64,000 nucleotides of DNA, taken from positions 1 through 64,000 of the forward strand of contig NZ_AP024269.1 in the NCBI RefSeq assembly GCF_016629525.1, given 5' to 3'. Below are positions 43,917 through 54,075 of the stretch, piece after piece. The DNA comes from Kaistia sp. 32K. Lineage in GTDB: Bacteria > Pseudomonadota > Alphaproteobacteria > Rhizobiales > Kaistiaceae. The stretch's first letter is position 1. The number at the start of each line of letters is the position of its first letter. The notes under the pieces are model-generated. The model was given only the letters and a program-made list of their open reading frames with translations. It ran no database searches and was not told the DNA's origin. The translations under genes were made by a program, and so were the position numbers.

Positions 43917-45461
43917 ATGTCCGCCACCTCGCAACCGGCCTTTTCGCGCCGGAGCCTTGTCGCTCTCCTCGCCGTCAGCCTCTCCTCCCTGATGTTCGGG
44001 CTGGAGATCTCCAGCGTTCCGGCGATCCTGCCGACGCTGGAGAAGGTGCTCGGCGCTGATTTCGTCGAGCTGCAGTGGATCATGAACGCCTACACGATCG
44101 CCGTGACGACCGTGCTGATGGCGACGGGCACCATCGCCGATCGCTATGGCCGCAAGCGCGTCTTCGTGGTCGGCATCGCGGCGTTCGGCCTCGCCTCGCT
44201 GGCCTGCGGGCTGACGGAAAGCGTCTCGGTGCTGATCGTCGCCCGCTTCCTGCAGGGCATGAGCGGCGGCGCCATGCTTATCTGCCAGGTCGCCGTGCTC
44301 TCGCATCAGTTCCAGGAGGGCCGGGCGCGCGGCCTCGCCTTCAGCGCCTGGGGCATCATCTTCGGTATCGGCCTCGGCTTCGGCCCGATCGTCGGCGGCG
44401 CGATCGTCGCGGTCTGGAGCTGGGAATGGGTTTTTCTCATCCACGGGGCGCTGAGCCTCGTCACGCTGGGGCTGGCGCTCGGCGGCGTCGAGGAATCGCG
44501 CGATCCGGAGGCAACCCGTCTCGACCTTCCCGGCATCGTCACCCTGTCGGTCGCCGTGTTCTGCCTGGCCTATTTCATCACCCAGGGCCCGGATCTCGGC
44601 TTTGCGAGCCCGGCGGCGCTCACGATCCTCGCCGTGTCGGTCGCGAGCTTCCTCGCCTTTCTCGTCGCCGAGAAGGTGAGCCCGAGGCCGATGTTCGATT
44701 TCACCGTGTTCCGGATCCGCCCGTTTTCCGGTGCGGTGATCGGCTCGGCCGCGATGAACATCAGCTTCTGGCCGTTCATGATCTACCTGCCGATCTGGTT
44801 TCAGGCCGGTCTCGGCTATGACAGCGTGGCGGCGGGATCGGCGCTGCTCGCCTATACGCTGCCGACCCTCGTCGTGCCGCCGCTCGCCGAGCGGCTGTCG
44901 CTCCGCTACCGGCCCGGCCTCGTCATTCCGGCCGGCCTCATCCTGATCGGGCTCGGCTTCTTCGCCATGAAGCTCGGCAGCGGCGTCGAAAATGCGAGCT
45001 GGCTGACGATGCTGCCCGGCTGCGTCCTCGCCGGCATCGGCCTCGGCTTCACCAACACACCGGTCACCAACACGACGACGGGATCCGTCCCCGCCGCGCG
45101 CGCCGGCATGGCGTCCGGCATCGACATGAGCGCGCGCATGATCTCGCTCGCCATCAACATCGCGCTGATGGGCTTCCTGCTCGTCGAGGGCGTCCGCGCC
45201 TCGCTGCAGGCGGCGTTGCCGGCCGATGTCGACCCGGCGATTTTGCGCCAGCTGGCGCAGCAGGTCGCCGCCGGCACGGCCGTTTCGACAGAGCATGGCG
45301 TTTCCGGCGCGGTCGTCCATCTGGCGCTGGTCGACGGCTTCGGCTGGATCCTGCTCTATGGCGGCATCGGCGTCTGGCTGCTGGCGGTGGCGAGCTATCT
45401 CGTCTTCGGCCGCGGCGCGGCGAGCCAGGCGGCCTGCCCGGCGGAGCAGGCCGCGCGGTGA
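43917..45461 (+). CDS. DHA2-family (EmrB/QacA-type) MFS efflux transporter
   Basis: Proton-driven inner-membrane exporter, 514 residues and about 14 hydrophobic segments. MFS motif A GTIADRYGRKRVFVVG (about 72), the motif C-like GIIFGIGLGFGPIVGG (about 143; antiporter signature) and SLLVARFLQG-like VLIVARFLQGMSGGAM. Members of the family export drugs, dyes or metabolites. It is divergent to the LysR gene. The C-terminal tail after the last segment is Ala-rich and holds a Cys. Confidence 0.9.
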   Translation: MSATSQPAFSRRSLVALLAVSLSSLMFGLEISSVPAILPTLEKVLGADFVELQWIMNAYTIAVTTVLMATGTIADRYGRKRVFVVGIAAFGLASLACGLTESVSVLIVARFLQGMSGGAMLICQVAVLSHQFQEGRARGLAFSAWGIIFGIGLGFGPIVGGAIVAVWSWEWVFLIHGALSLVTLGLALGGVEESRDPEATRLDLPGIVTLSVAVFCLAYFITQGPDLGFASPAALTILAVSVASFLAFLVAEKVSPRPMFDFTVFRIRPFSGAVIGSAAMNISFWPFMIYLPIWFQAGLGYDSVAAGSALLAYTLPTLVVPPLAERLSLRYRPGLVIPAGLILIGLGFFAMKLGSGVENASWLTMLPGCVLAGIGLGFTNTPVTNTTTGSVPAARAGMASGIDMSARMISLAINIALMGFLLVEGVRASLQAALPADVDPAILRQLAQQVAAGTAVSTEHGVSGAVVHLALVDGFGWILLYGGIGVWLLAVASYLVFGRGAASQAACPAEQAAR

Positions 45462-45476
45462 GGCGAGAACCGGACG

Positions 45477-46316
45477 TCAATAGGGCGTTTCGCCGGCGTC
45501 GGCGTTGATCGCCTGGCCGCGCACCAGCATGGCGTCGTCGCCGAGCAGGAACGAGGTGACGCGCGCCACCTCGACCGGCTGCAGATGGCGGACGAGCTGG
45601 GCCGACAGCATCTTGTCGAAGATCGCCGGTGCCGGTTCGGACGTGAAGGACGAATAGGCCTCGGAGACCTCGCGCAGCATCGGCGTCGCGACGCCGCCCG
45701 GGCAGACGCAGTTGACGTTGATGTCATAGGCGGCCAGCGCCTCGGAGAGCATGCGCGTCATCGAGATCACGCCGGCCTTGGAGGCGCTGTAGGCGAGCGA
45801 CTCGACATGGCCCTTCTTGCCGGCTTCCGAGGCGATCGAGACGATGGCGCCGGGGATCGAATGCTCGATCATGTGCTGCGCCACAAGGCGCGAGATGTCG
45901 TAGGCGCCGAACAGGTTAATTTCGAACTGGCGCTGCCAGTCGGCGCGCGAGATCGCCAGCGGATCGGCATGCAGCACGATCGCCGCCGAATTGACGAGGC
46001 CGTCGATCCGGCCGAGCAGGTCGATCGCTTTCGCCACGCCGGCCGCGACCGCCGCTTCCGAGGCGACGTCCATGACGACGCCGAAGCAGCCGCCGGCGGC
46101 GCCGCCGAGCGCCTCGACCGTGGCGTCGACCGCCTCCTGCTTCAAGTCAGCGATGACGACCCGCGCTTCCTGCGCGATCAGGAGCTCCGCGATCGACCGG
46201 CCGATGCCGCCTGTGCCGCCGGTGACGAGGAAGCCCTTGCCAGCATGGACGGGGAAGGTGCGGCTCTTGCGGATCGGCAGCGGCTTGTCCGGGCGGCGGG
46301 TCTCGTATTTCGACAT
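45477..46316 (-). CDS. short-chain dehydrogenase/reductase
   Basis: Classical SDR, 279 residues from the ATG at 46316 (AAGGAA seven bases before). An N-terminal extension of about 28 residues (MSKYETRRPDKPLPIRKSRT) precedes the cofactor motif VTGGTGGIGRSIAE. Other motifs: NSAAIVL, catalytic Ser in VSIASEAGKKGH, YSASKAGVISMTRML (YxxxK), and NCVCPGGVATPM. The frame continues upstream across the BMP gene's antisense strand but is a shadow there. It ends 15 bases from the convergent MFS gene. Substrate unknown. Confidence 0.88.
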   Translation of the reverse strand: MSKYETRRPDKPLPIRKSRTFPVHAGKGFLVTGGTGGIGRSIAELLIAQEARVVIADLKQEAVDATVEALGGAAGGCFGVVMDVASEAAVAAGVAKAIDLLGRIDGLVNSAAIVLHADPLAISRADWQRQFEINLFGAYDISRLVAQHMIEHSIPGAIVSIASEAGKKGHVESLAYSASKAGVISMTRMLSEALAAYDINVNCVCPGGVATPMLREVSEAYSSFTSEPAPAIFDKMLSAQLVRHLQPVEVARVTSFLLGDDAMLVRGQAINADAGETPY

Positions 46317-46487
46317 TCGGGTTCCTTCGCCGGCATGCGCCGGCCCTTCCAGATCGCGGGGCAGAGGGGGCGATCGGGGGGCATCGCCTGCGCGCAGAAT
46401 AGGCGTGATCGATAGGCGGTCAATCGCAGTTGTGGCCCGTTGTCTGAGTCGATATCTTCCGGCCATCCAACAAGCAGGAGACGTAGG

Positions 46488-47501
46488 ATGAGGCTTCGGG
46501 GTCTTTTGGCTGGCGCGGCTGCGCTGATGGCGGTGACGGCGGCAGAGGCCCAGGATGCGAAGCCGCTGATCGTCTTCGTCTCGCCCAATCCGGTCGGCGT
46601 GAACGATTTCCTGAAACTCGCCAAGGTCGGCGCGGAGAAGGCGGCGGAAACCGTCGGCGCCACCGCCAAGGTCTATGAGAGCACGGACCCGACCACCATC
46701 CGCCAGAACCTCGACGCCGCCGCCAAGGAAGGCGCCAAGGTGGTGATCGCCGTCGGCTTCGAGTTCAACGACATCCTGCCGGAAGTCGCAAAGTCCTACC
46801 CCGACACCAAGTTCCTGCTCGTCGACAGCTGCCCGCAGACGCCGGGGCCGAACGTCCATTGCTCGGTGTTTCGCGAATATGAGGCAAGCTTCCTCGCCGG
46901 CGCCGAGGCGGCGCTGACCAGCGAGACCGGCAAGGTCGGCGCCATCGGCGCGCTCGATATCCCCTTCATCCATCGCTACACCGACCCGTTCAACGAGGGC
47001 GCCAAGCATGTGAAGCCGGAGATCGAGATCGCTCCGACGCTCTGGATCGGCGGCAACAATCCGTTCTCCGATCCGGCCCGTGGCCAGCAGCGCGCCAGCG
47101 TCATGGTTTCCGACAACACCGATCGCATCATGGCCGGCGGCGCCGGCTCGAACGGCGGCATCTTCAAGGCGATGGAAGACCTGCCGGGCGCGGCGGCCTT
47201 CGGCGTCGACAGTAACCAGTGCCCGCAGGCGCCGGGCCTCGTCATGGACAACGTCCAGAAGCGCACCGACATCGTGATCGAGAAGGGTGTCGCGGGCCTG
47301 TTCAAGGGCGACCAGCCGCCGTTTGCCACCTACGGCCTCGCCGAGGGCGGCATGACGCTGACCAGCCTGGAGCCGGGCCTCGAGGAATCGGGCTGCCTGA
47401 TCGTCAAATTCCCGGACGTGATCACCAAGGTGAAGGCGCTGCGCGACGAGGTCATCGCCGGAACGGTGAAGGTCGCCGATCCGATGCAGCTCGCGAAGTA
47501 A
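46488..47501 (+). CDS. BMP-family nucleoside-binding protein (PnrA/BmpA-like)
   Basis: Periplasmic receptor of the basic-membrane-protein family, which binds purine or other nucleosides; 337 residues from ATG 46488 with AGGAG seven bases upstream. Signal peptide about 1-22 (AEAQ). Mature: KPLIVFVSPNPVGVNDFLKL, VVIAVGFEFNDILPEV, DSCPQTPGPNVHCSVFREYE and GAIGALDIPFIHRY. It has no lipobox Cys, so it is soluble, unlike spirochaetal BmpA. It leads an operon of ATPase, two permeases and a nucleoside hydrolase, so nucleoside uptake is well supported by context. Confidence 0.9.
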   Translation: MRLRGLLAGAAALMAVTAAEAQDAKPLIVFVSPNPVGVNDFLKLAKVGAEKAAETVGATAKVYESTDPTTIRQNLDAAAKEGAKVVIAVGFEFNDILPEVAKSYPDTKFLLVDSCPQTPGPNVHCSVFREYEASFLAGAEAALTSETGKVGAIGALDIPFIHRYTDPFNEGAKHVKPEIEIAPTLWIGGNNPFSDPARGQQRASVMVSDNTDRIMAGGAGSNGGIFKAMEDLPGAAAFGVDSNQCPQAPGLVMDNVQKRTDIVIEKGVAGLFKGDQPPFATYGLAEGGMTLTSLEPGLEESGCLIVKFPDVITKVKALRDEVIAGTVKVADPMQLAK

Positions 47502-47572
47502 GTCAAGCAAGGGCCGCCGGCCCATCGAAGCCTGGATAAGGCCAAGCCAGCCAGCCTCGGACGTTCATCGCC

Positions 47573-47648
47573 GTCTCCCCGCGAAAGCGGGATCCGGCCG
47601 TCGCGATGTCCGGGGCCGGAATGGTCCCCGCTCTGGCGGGGATGACGG
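47573..47648. repeat. extragenic palindrome (family B-like) between the receptor and ATPase genes
   Basis: Starts GTCTCCCCGCGAAAGCGGGA and ends CCCCGCTCTGGCGGGGATGA: two local hairpins (CCCGC-GAAA-GCGGG; CCCCG-CTCTGG-CGGGG) whose outer ends can also pair. It fills the gap between the binding-protein and ATPase genes, and its last bases supply part of the ATPase ribosome-binding site (GGAG at 47647-47650). Confidence 0.65.
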
Positions 47649-47655
47649 AGTAAAG

Positions 47656-49245
<1,590 letters not shown>

Positions 49246-49250
49246 GCCTC

Positions 49251-49658
49251 TCAGACGAGTTCCGAAAGCATCCTGCGCGCCATCAGCTCGACCATTGCGG
49301 AGCGCGTCAGTCTGCGCCGCGCCGCTTCTTCGTCGATCGCCTCAAGGATGCCCACATCGATCGAGAGATTGGCTTTGGCCGGCCGGCCGGTGTCGCGGAC
49401 CAGAGGCACGATGGCGAGACTTGCGCCCTCCCGCAACGCCTCGATCGTATCAGCATCCCTGCGGATCGCTTCAAGCGAGCGCGGCGGGGGCACGCCCGCT
49501 TTTTCCTCTGTCACGTTGATCCAATCGCGCAGGGCGTCGGCCGCGTTGGCGAGCGCCTCGTCGACTGTGCGGCCCATGGCGACACAGCCCGGAAGATCGG
49601 GAAACGACACCCCATAGACTCCGGCCTCTCCATCCACCAGCGCGACATAGCGGGGCAT
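49251..49658 (-). CDS. hicB: HicB-family antitoxin
   Basis: Antitoxin of a type II toxin-antitoxin pair, 135 residues. I choose the ATG at 49658 because AAGGA lies nine bases before it; the ATG at 49667 sits directly against that site. The degraded RNase-H-like HicB domain (about 1-55) has MPRYVALVDGEAGVYGVSFP and DLPGCVAMGRTVDEALANA. The C-terminal ribbon-helix-helix DNA-binding part (about 98-133) reads AKANLSIDVGILEAIDEEAA and RRRLTRSAMVELMAR. It binds and neutralises HicA and represses the module. The stop lies three bases inside the left direct repeat boundary. Confidence 0.88.
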   Translation of the reverse strand: MPRYVALVDGEAGVYGVSFPDLPGCVAMGRTVDEALANAADALRDWINVTEEKAGVPPPRSLEAIRRDADTIEALREGASLAIVPLVRDTGRPAKANLSIDVGILEAIDEEAARRRLTRSAMVELMARRMLSELV

Positions 49659-49673
49659 GATTTTCATTCCTTC

Positions 49674-49865
49674 TCAGCGCCAGCTGGCGAGCTTGGCGAT
49701 GTTGCGGGCCACGCCCGGCGTCAGCGTTCGATGACGCGGCAGGATAACCGGATGCGGATGCGCCGGGTGGCGATAGATGTCGTGGTCGGCGCCGTGCCGA
49801 TAGAGTTCCCAGCCCTCGCGGGTCAGTCGCGCGATGATCTTGGCGCGATCGAGTTCGAGATCCAT
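49674..49865 (-). CDS. hicA: HicA-family mRNA interferase toxin
   Basis: Toxin, 63 residues, a normal HicA length. The ATG at 49865 has GGGAG eight bases upstream; longer frames reach into the promoter. The dsRBD-like fold is visible: DRAKIIARLTREGWELYRHG, then the catalytic His region GADHDIYRHPAHPHPVILPR, then TLTPGVARNIAKLA. It cleaves mRNA on ribosomes when HicB is lost. hicB starts a few bases downstream (toxin-first order, usual for hicAB). The pair is transcribed antisense to the host transporter operon. Confidence 0.88.
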   Translation of the reverse strand: MDLELDRAKIIARLTREGWELYRHGADHDIYRHPAHPHPVILPRHRTLTPGVARNIAKLASWR

Positions 49866-49884
49866 CCCAGGCTCCCCACGGCCT

Positions 49885-49921
49885 ATGCGCCTATATGGGC
49901 GCATGAATCTCTTGGGGTCAA
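49885..49921 (-). promoter_or_regulatory. hicAB promoter with overlapping operator palindrome
   Basis: On the minus strand, -35 TTGACC (49916-49921), 18 bases, and -10-like CATATA (49892-49897). The -10 lies inside a palindrome, ATGCGCC (49885-49891) and GGCGCAT (49898-49904) with a six-base centre, as expected for an autoregulated toxin-antitoxin operon bound by the HicB ribbon-helix-helix. It ends 10 bases inside the right direct repeat, so the insert carries its own control region. Confidence 0.6.
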
Positions 49922-49931
49922 GTCCCCGGAA

Positions 49932-49948
49932 ACGGAGGCCGCATGAGC
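49932..49948 (+). repeat. 17-bp direct repeat, right copy (hicAB insertion boundary)
   Basis: ACGGAGGCCGCATGAGC, identical to 49231-49247. This copy contains the GGAGG ribosome-binding site and ATG of the downstream permease. Spacing from the left copy is 701 bases. Confidence 0.95.
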
Positions 49949-50971
49949 GAGCAGAGCGTGCGGACCACGAGGTTGCCGCGTATCCCGGCCGTGCCGCTGG
50001 CAATCGGCATCGGCATTCTCATCGGCGGGCTGCTGGTGCTCGCCTCGGGCGGCGATCCCGTCGCCGCCTATCGCGCCATCCTCGTCGGCGCGCTGGCGCC
50101 GTCGAACTGGCCGAACACGCTGAACTGGGCCGTGCCGCTGGTCGGCATGACTTTGGTCGCAGCCCTTCCGCTTCGCGGCGGCATGGTCAATCTCGGCGGC
50201 GACGGTCAGCTTGTCATCGGCGGCCTCGTGGCGGCGCTTGCCGCGCTCTATCTGCCGCTGCCGGGGCCGCTGCTGATCGCGGCCAGCATCCTCTGCGCCA
50301 TGATCGCGTCCGGCCTCTATGCGTCGCTCGCCGCCTGGGGCGAGACGCGCTTCGGCATCCCGATGCTGATCTCGACGTTGCTGCTCTCCTATCCGGCGAT
50401 CGGCATCGCCTCCTATCTCGTCGGCTTCCCGCTCCGCGACATGGCGACCGGCCTCGCCCAGACCCGGATGATCCCGGAAGCAGCAAGGCTGCCTGTTATC
50501 GCCGGCCCGCTCAATATCGGCCTGATCCTGATGATCGTCGTGGCCATCGCCGTCGTCTTCTTCGACCGCCGCACCGTCGCCGGCTACGAGCTCCGCATGC
50601 GTGGGCTCAACGCCAAGTTCGCCGGCTATGGCGGCGTGCGGCTCGCGGCGCAGCAGATCCGGGTGATGTTCGCCAGCGGCGCCATCGCCGGCTTGGTCGG
50701 CGCCATCCTTGTGCTCGGCTCGCTCTATCGCTACCAGGACGGCGCGCTGCTGACGCCGGGCTACACCTGGTCCGGCCTGATGGCGGCGCTGCTCGCTGGC
50801 GGCGCCCCGCTCGGCGCGATCGCGGCCGGGCTGTTCTTCGCCGGGCTGCAGACGGGCGGCTTCGCCATGCAGCGCGAGACCGAGATCCCGCGCGTCCTCA
50901 CCATGGTGCTGCAGGCCGTCATCATCCTCTTCCTCGCCATACGCCACGGCGTCGGGAGGAAGTCGTCATGA
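49943..50971 (+). CDS. nucleoside ABC transporter permease (YufP/NupP-like)
   Basis: Inner-membrane permease, 342 residues, about ten hydrophobic segments. It has MTLVAALPLRGGMVNLGGDG, the loop ETRFGIPMLISTLLLSYPAI, and FAGYGGVRLAAQQIRVMFAS, typical of the YufP branch of BPD_transp_2. Its start and GGAGG lie in the right copy of the direct repeat. Together with the 50968-51897 protein it forms the channel for the BMP-type receptor. Its stop overlaps the next start by four bases. Confidence 0.91.
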   Translation: MSEQSVRTTRLPRIPAVPLAIGIGILIGGLLVLASGGDPVAAYRAILVGALAPSNWPNTLNWAVPLVGMTLVAALPLRGGMVNLGGDGQLVIGGLVAALAALYLPLPGPLLIAASILCAMIASGLYASLAAWGETRFGIPMLISTLLLSYPAIGIASYLVGFPLRDMATGLAQTRMIPEAARLPVIAGPLNIGLILMIVVAIAVVFFDRRTVAGYELRMRGLNAKFAGYGGVRLAAQQIRVMFASGAIAGLVGAILVLGSLYRYQDGALLTPGYTWSGLMAALLAGGAPLGAIAAGLFFAGLQTGGFAMQRETEIPRVLTMVLQAVIILFLAIRHGVGRKSS

Positions 50972-51897
50972 GTTTGATGAGCTTCATCACGCCGTCGCTG
51001 GTCAATTCCGCCGTCCAGTCGATCACGCCGATCCTGCTGGCGGCGCTCGCCGGCACGCTTTGCGGCCGGGTCGGCGTCTTCAACATGGCGATGGAAGGCC
51101 AGTTGCTGGTCGGCGCCTTCGCGGCCGTCGTCGGCAGCTACGCCACCGGCAGCGCGCTCGGCGGCGTGCTGTTCGCCATTGTGTTCACCGTACTGTTCTC
51201 GCTGATCCTCGCCTATGGCGCGACGGTGTTCAAAGGCGACGCGGTGGTGATCTGCATCGGCATGAACCTGCTCGCCTCGGGCCTCACCGCCTATCTGCTG
51301 CGGCAGATGTTCGGCGTTTCCGGCACGTTTTCCGATCCCGCCATTGTCGGGCTGACCAAGATCCGCATCGACGCGATCAACACCATCCCCTGGATCGGCT
51401 GGATCTTTTCGCGACAGACGGCGATCACCTGGCTCGCCTGGATCCTCACCGCCGCCGTGACGATCATGATGTTCCGCACGCCGGTCGGCCTTCGCCTGCG
51501 CGGCGTCGGCGAGGATGCGAGTGCGGCCGGAACCATGGGCATCGACGTCACGCGCTACCGCGTCCTGACCGTCCTCTTCGCCGGCGGCCTGACCGGCCTT
51601 GGCGGGGCGCAGCTTTCGCTCGGCACCGTCAGCATCTTTTCCGAGGACATGAGCGCCGGCCGCGGCTGGATCGCCGTCGTCGCCGTGATGCTCGGCCGCA
51701 ACCATCCGCTCTGGGCGGCGCTCGCCTGCGTGCTGTTCGGCGTCGCCGATGCGCTCTCCGTCCGCCTGCAGAGCCAGGGCCTGCCGAACCAGCTGACCGA
51801 CATCGTGCCCTATGTGGTGACGCTTCTCGCCTTGGCGCTCAGCCATCGCAAGCGGCTGAAGCGCCGCGCCGCCGAGACCCTTACCGCGCACGCCTGA
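50968..51897 (+). CDS. nucleoside ABC transporter permease (YufQ/NupQ-like)
   Basis: Inner-membrane permease, 309 residues, starting at the ATG overlapping the previous stop. Family features: CGRVGVFNMAMEGQLLVGAF near the N-terminus, VFKGDAVVICIGMNLLASGL, and RGVGEDASAAGTMGIDVTRY. The frame continues far upstream as a shadow inside the partner permease. It ends 32 bases before the nucleoside hydrolase gene. Confidence 0.91.
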   Translation: MSLMSFITPSLVNSAVQSITPILLAALAGTLCGRVGVFNMAMEGQLLVGAFAAVVGSYATGSALGGVLFAIVFTVLFSLILAYGATVFKGDAVVICIGMNLLASGLTAYLLRQMFGVSGTFSDPAIVGLTKIRIDAINTIPWIGWIFSRQTAITWLAWILTAAVTIMMFRTPVGLRLRGVGEDASAAGTMGIDVTRYRVLTVLFAGGLTGLGGAQLSLGTVSIFSEDMSAGRGWIAVVAVMLGRNHPLWAALACVLFGVADALSVRLQSQGLPNQLTDIVPYVVTLLALALSHRKRLKRRAAETLTAHA

Positions 51898-51929
51898 CCG
51901 GCCTGCCGTCGCAATCCAAGGACCCCGCC

Positions 51930-52883
51930 ATGACCGAAACCTGCCGCATGATCCTCGACGTCGACACCGGCGTCGACGACGCCATGGCGATCTTCTACGC
52001 GGTGCGCCGTCCGGGCATCAAACTCGAGGCGCTGACCACCACCTTCGGCAATACCGACACGGTGATCGCGACCGAGAACACGCTGAAGATCCTGGAATTG
52101 CTCGGCCGTCCGGAGATCCCGGTGGCGCAGGGCGTCGCCCGCTCGCTGATCCGCCCCTATAAGCGCATGGCCGACCATATCCATGGCTCCAACGCGCTCG
52201 GCGACGTCGAGCTTCCCAAGCCGAAGATCAAGGCTGTCGACGAGCACGCCATCGACCTGATGATCCGCATCATCAAGGAGAACCCCGGCGAGATCACGCT
52301 CTGCCCGGTCGGCCCGATCACCAATGTCGCGCTCGCCATCACCAAGGCGCCCGAGATCGCCAAGCTCGCCAAGGAGATCGTCGTCATGGGCTCGACGATC
52401 CTGCATCCGGGCATCCACGGCCCGATCGCGCCGATGGTCGACGCCAATTTCGCCAATGATCCAGAAGCAGCCCACATCGTGCTGCAGTCCGGCGCCAACG
52501 TGACGCTGGTCGGCATGGACGTCACGATGACGACGCTGCTTTCGACCGACATGATGGCCGAGATTTCGCGGGAGGGCGATCACGCGGCGCAGACGCTGAT
52601 GCAGATCACGCAGTTCTATGTCGACGCCTACAAGACGATGTATCCTGGCATCCAGGGCTGCGGCCTGCACGATCCGCTCGCCGTCGCCGTCGCCGAGGAT
52701 CCGACCCTGGTCGGCCTGGAGCGGATGTATGTCGATGTCGAGCTGCACGGCGAGCTGACGCGCGGCCAGACGGTCGCCGACCGCCGCCGCACGGCGATCC
52801 CGTTCCACAACGCCAATGTCGCCATGACCGTCGATCGCCCGCGCTTCGAGGCTGACTTCATGGCGCTGATGAAGGGGCGTTGA
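51930..52883 (+). CDS. nucleoside hydrolase (inosine-uridine preferring family)
   Basis: Ca-dependent N-ribohydrolase, 317 residues from ATG 51930 (AAGGA seven bases before). The signature Asp cluster DVDTGVDDAMAIFYA is at residue 10 (family norm DTDPGxDD). Further features: ALTTTFGNTDTVIATENTLK, LCPVGPITNVALAI, VDANFANDPEAAHIV and the calcium-binding CGLHDPLAVAVA near residue 243. It splits imported ribonucleosides into base and ribose, completing the uptake operon that begins at 46488. Confidence 0.93.
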   Translation: MTETCRMILDVDTGVDDAMAIFYAVRRPGIKLEALTTTFGNTDTVIATENTLKILELLGRPEIPVAQGVARSLIRPYKRMADHIHGSNALGDVELPKPKIKAVDEHAIDLMIRIIKENPGEITLCPVGPITNVALAITKAPEIAKLAKEIVVMGSTILHPGIHGPIAPMVDANFANDPEAAHIVLQSGANVTLVGMDVTMTTLLSTDMMAEISREGDHAAQTLMQITQFYVDAYKTMYPGIQGCGLHDPLAVAVAEDPTLVGLERMYVDVELHGELTRGQTVADRRRTAIPFHNANVAMTVDRPRFEADFMALMKGR

Positions 52884-52924
52884 TTCAACCTTCTGAGCGC
52901 TTCAGACCTATCGACTGGCTCAAC

Positions 52925-53033
52925 CATCATCCTGAGGTGCTTCGCGTGAGCGAAGCCTCGAAGGAGGATCCAGCGAGGTGTTCCCTGGGCCCTCCTTCGA
53001 GGCCCGGCTTCGCCGGGCACCTCAGGATGATGG
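52925..53033. repeat. extragenic palindromic repeat, family A copy 3
   Basis: About 109 bases: CATCATCCTGAGGTGCTTCG at the left and CACCTCAGGATGATGG at the right are inverted, with GAAGCCTCGAAGGAGGATCC and CCTCCTTCGAGGCCCGGCTT between. It is the most complete copy of the family also seen at 1962-2068 and 8525-8652. It lies between the convergent hydrolase and MarR-GNAT genes. Confidence 0.75.
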
Positions 53034-53096
53034 TCGAGTTTGGGGAGGCGGTCTCGGTGACCGATCAGATAAGCCGGGTAAGCCAGGGCTTGCTTG

Positions 53097-54059
53097 CTAC
53101 GCCCCCGCGCCCGGCCTCCGCCGCGAAAACTGCTGCTCGATGACCTCGGAGCCCCATTGGGTTCCGGGCGCTTCCTTGATTAGCTCGAAGCCGTGCGCCT
53201 CGTAGAGGCGCCGCGCTGCGTCGAGCCCCCGGAATGTCCAGAGCTGGGTGGCCGCGAATCCTGTCTGGTCGCAGAAGGCCAGCGCTTCGCCGAGCAGCCG
53301 GCGGCCCACGCCCCCGCCACGGCAACCGTCGTCGAGGATGAACCAGCGCAGATGCGCCTGGTCGTTGCCGAGGTCCTCGCCGTCGATCGCGATCGAGCCG
53401 ACGATCCGTTCGTTCCGCACCGCTGACCAGATCCGGTTGCGCTTGTGGTCGAGGCGGCCGGAGAATTCAGCCGCGCCGGCGGCGACCGCGCTTTCGAAGA
53501 ACTGGCCGAAGCCGGCGTGACGGGAATAGAAGGCAGCGTGCATTTCGGCGACGCGTCCGATCCAGCCCGGGCGGTATCCGGCGACGATCTCGATCGGGGC
53601 CTGCGGCGTCTCGCCGGCGTCCGGATGGCGCGCCGCGAGCGCGCGCGCATAGGCCGAGAGACCCTGCGCCGCCGCCTGCTGCTCCGTCGGGTTCAGATGA
53701 CCCAGGGCGACGGTCACCTGGCCTCGCGCAAAGGCATGGATGCCGGCGACGGTGCGGAGGCCCTGCGAGGTCAGGCGCAACGGCTTGACGCGGCCGTCAC
53801 CAGCGCCGGCGGTTTCCGCCAGTTCGCCCGCCCGGACGAGCTTGCCGATCATCCGGCTGATGCTGGATTTTTCCAGCTTGAGAACCTGCACCAGCTCCGC
53901 GGCGGTCATCGATTCCCGGCGTTCGACTTCCAGCAGGGCATGCACGGCGGAGGCGGAATAGGCCGTGCCCGCCAGCGTCGGATCCATGAAGCCGAGCTCG
54001 CGGACGATCTGGCGCGACGCGGAGCGGATTTCATCGATCAGGTCGGATGAGGCGGGCAC
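53097..54059 (-). CDS. MarR-GNAT fusion regulator/acetyltransferase
   Basis: Two-domain protein, 320 residues. The N-terminal MarR winged helix (about 1-130) contains YSASAVHALLEVERRESMTA and LKLEKSSISRMIGKLVRAGE. The C-terminal GNAT domain (about 150-310) has HLRWFILDDGCRGGGVGRRL, the acetyl-CoA loop, and GLDAARRLYEAHGFELI. I prefer the GTG at 54059, with GGGGA eight bases before it; the ATG at 54104 would lie inside a 31-bp palindrome that looks like the protein's own operator. MarR-GNAT fusions are known, but their acetyl-transfer substrates are mostly unassigned. Confidence 0.86.
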   Translation of the reverse strand: MPASSDLIDEIRSASRQIVRELGFMDPTLAGTAYSASAVHALLEVERRESMTAAELVQVLKLEKSSISRMIGKLVRAGELAETAGAGDGRVKPLRLTSQGLRTVAGIHAFARGQVTVALGHLNPTEQQAAAQGLSAYARALAARHPDAGETPQAPIEIVAGYRPGWIGRVAEMHAAFYSRHAGFGQFFESAVAAGAAEFSGRLDHKRNRIWSAVRNERIVGSIAIDGEDLGNDQAHLRWFILDDGCRGGGVGRRLLGEALAFCDQTGFAATQLWTFRGLDAARRLYEAHGFELIKEAPGTQWGSEVIEQQFSRRRPGAGA

Positions 54060-54075
54060 GTCGGGATCCCCATTG

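Noticed and set aside
43772..44083. Upstream extension of the LysR gene
   Set aside because: It would run into the divergent MFS gene, and LysR proteins begin at the helix-turn-helix as found from 43771.
46317..47525. Upstream extension of the SDR at 45477-46316 giving a 682-residue protein
   Set aside because: The extra part is antisense to the BMP-family gene and has no SDR or other domain; a ribosome-binding site supports the ATG at 46316.
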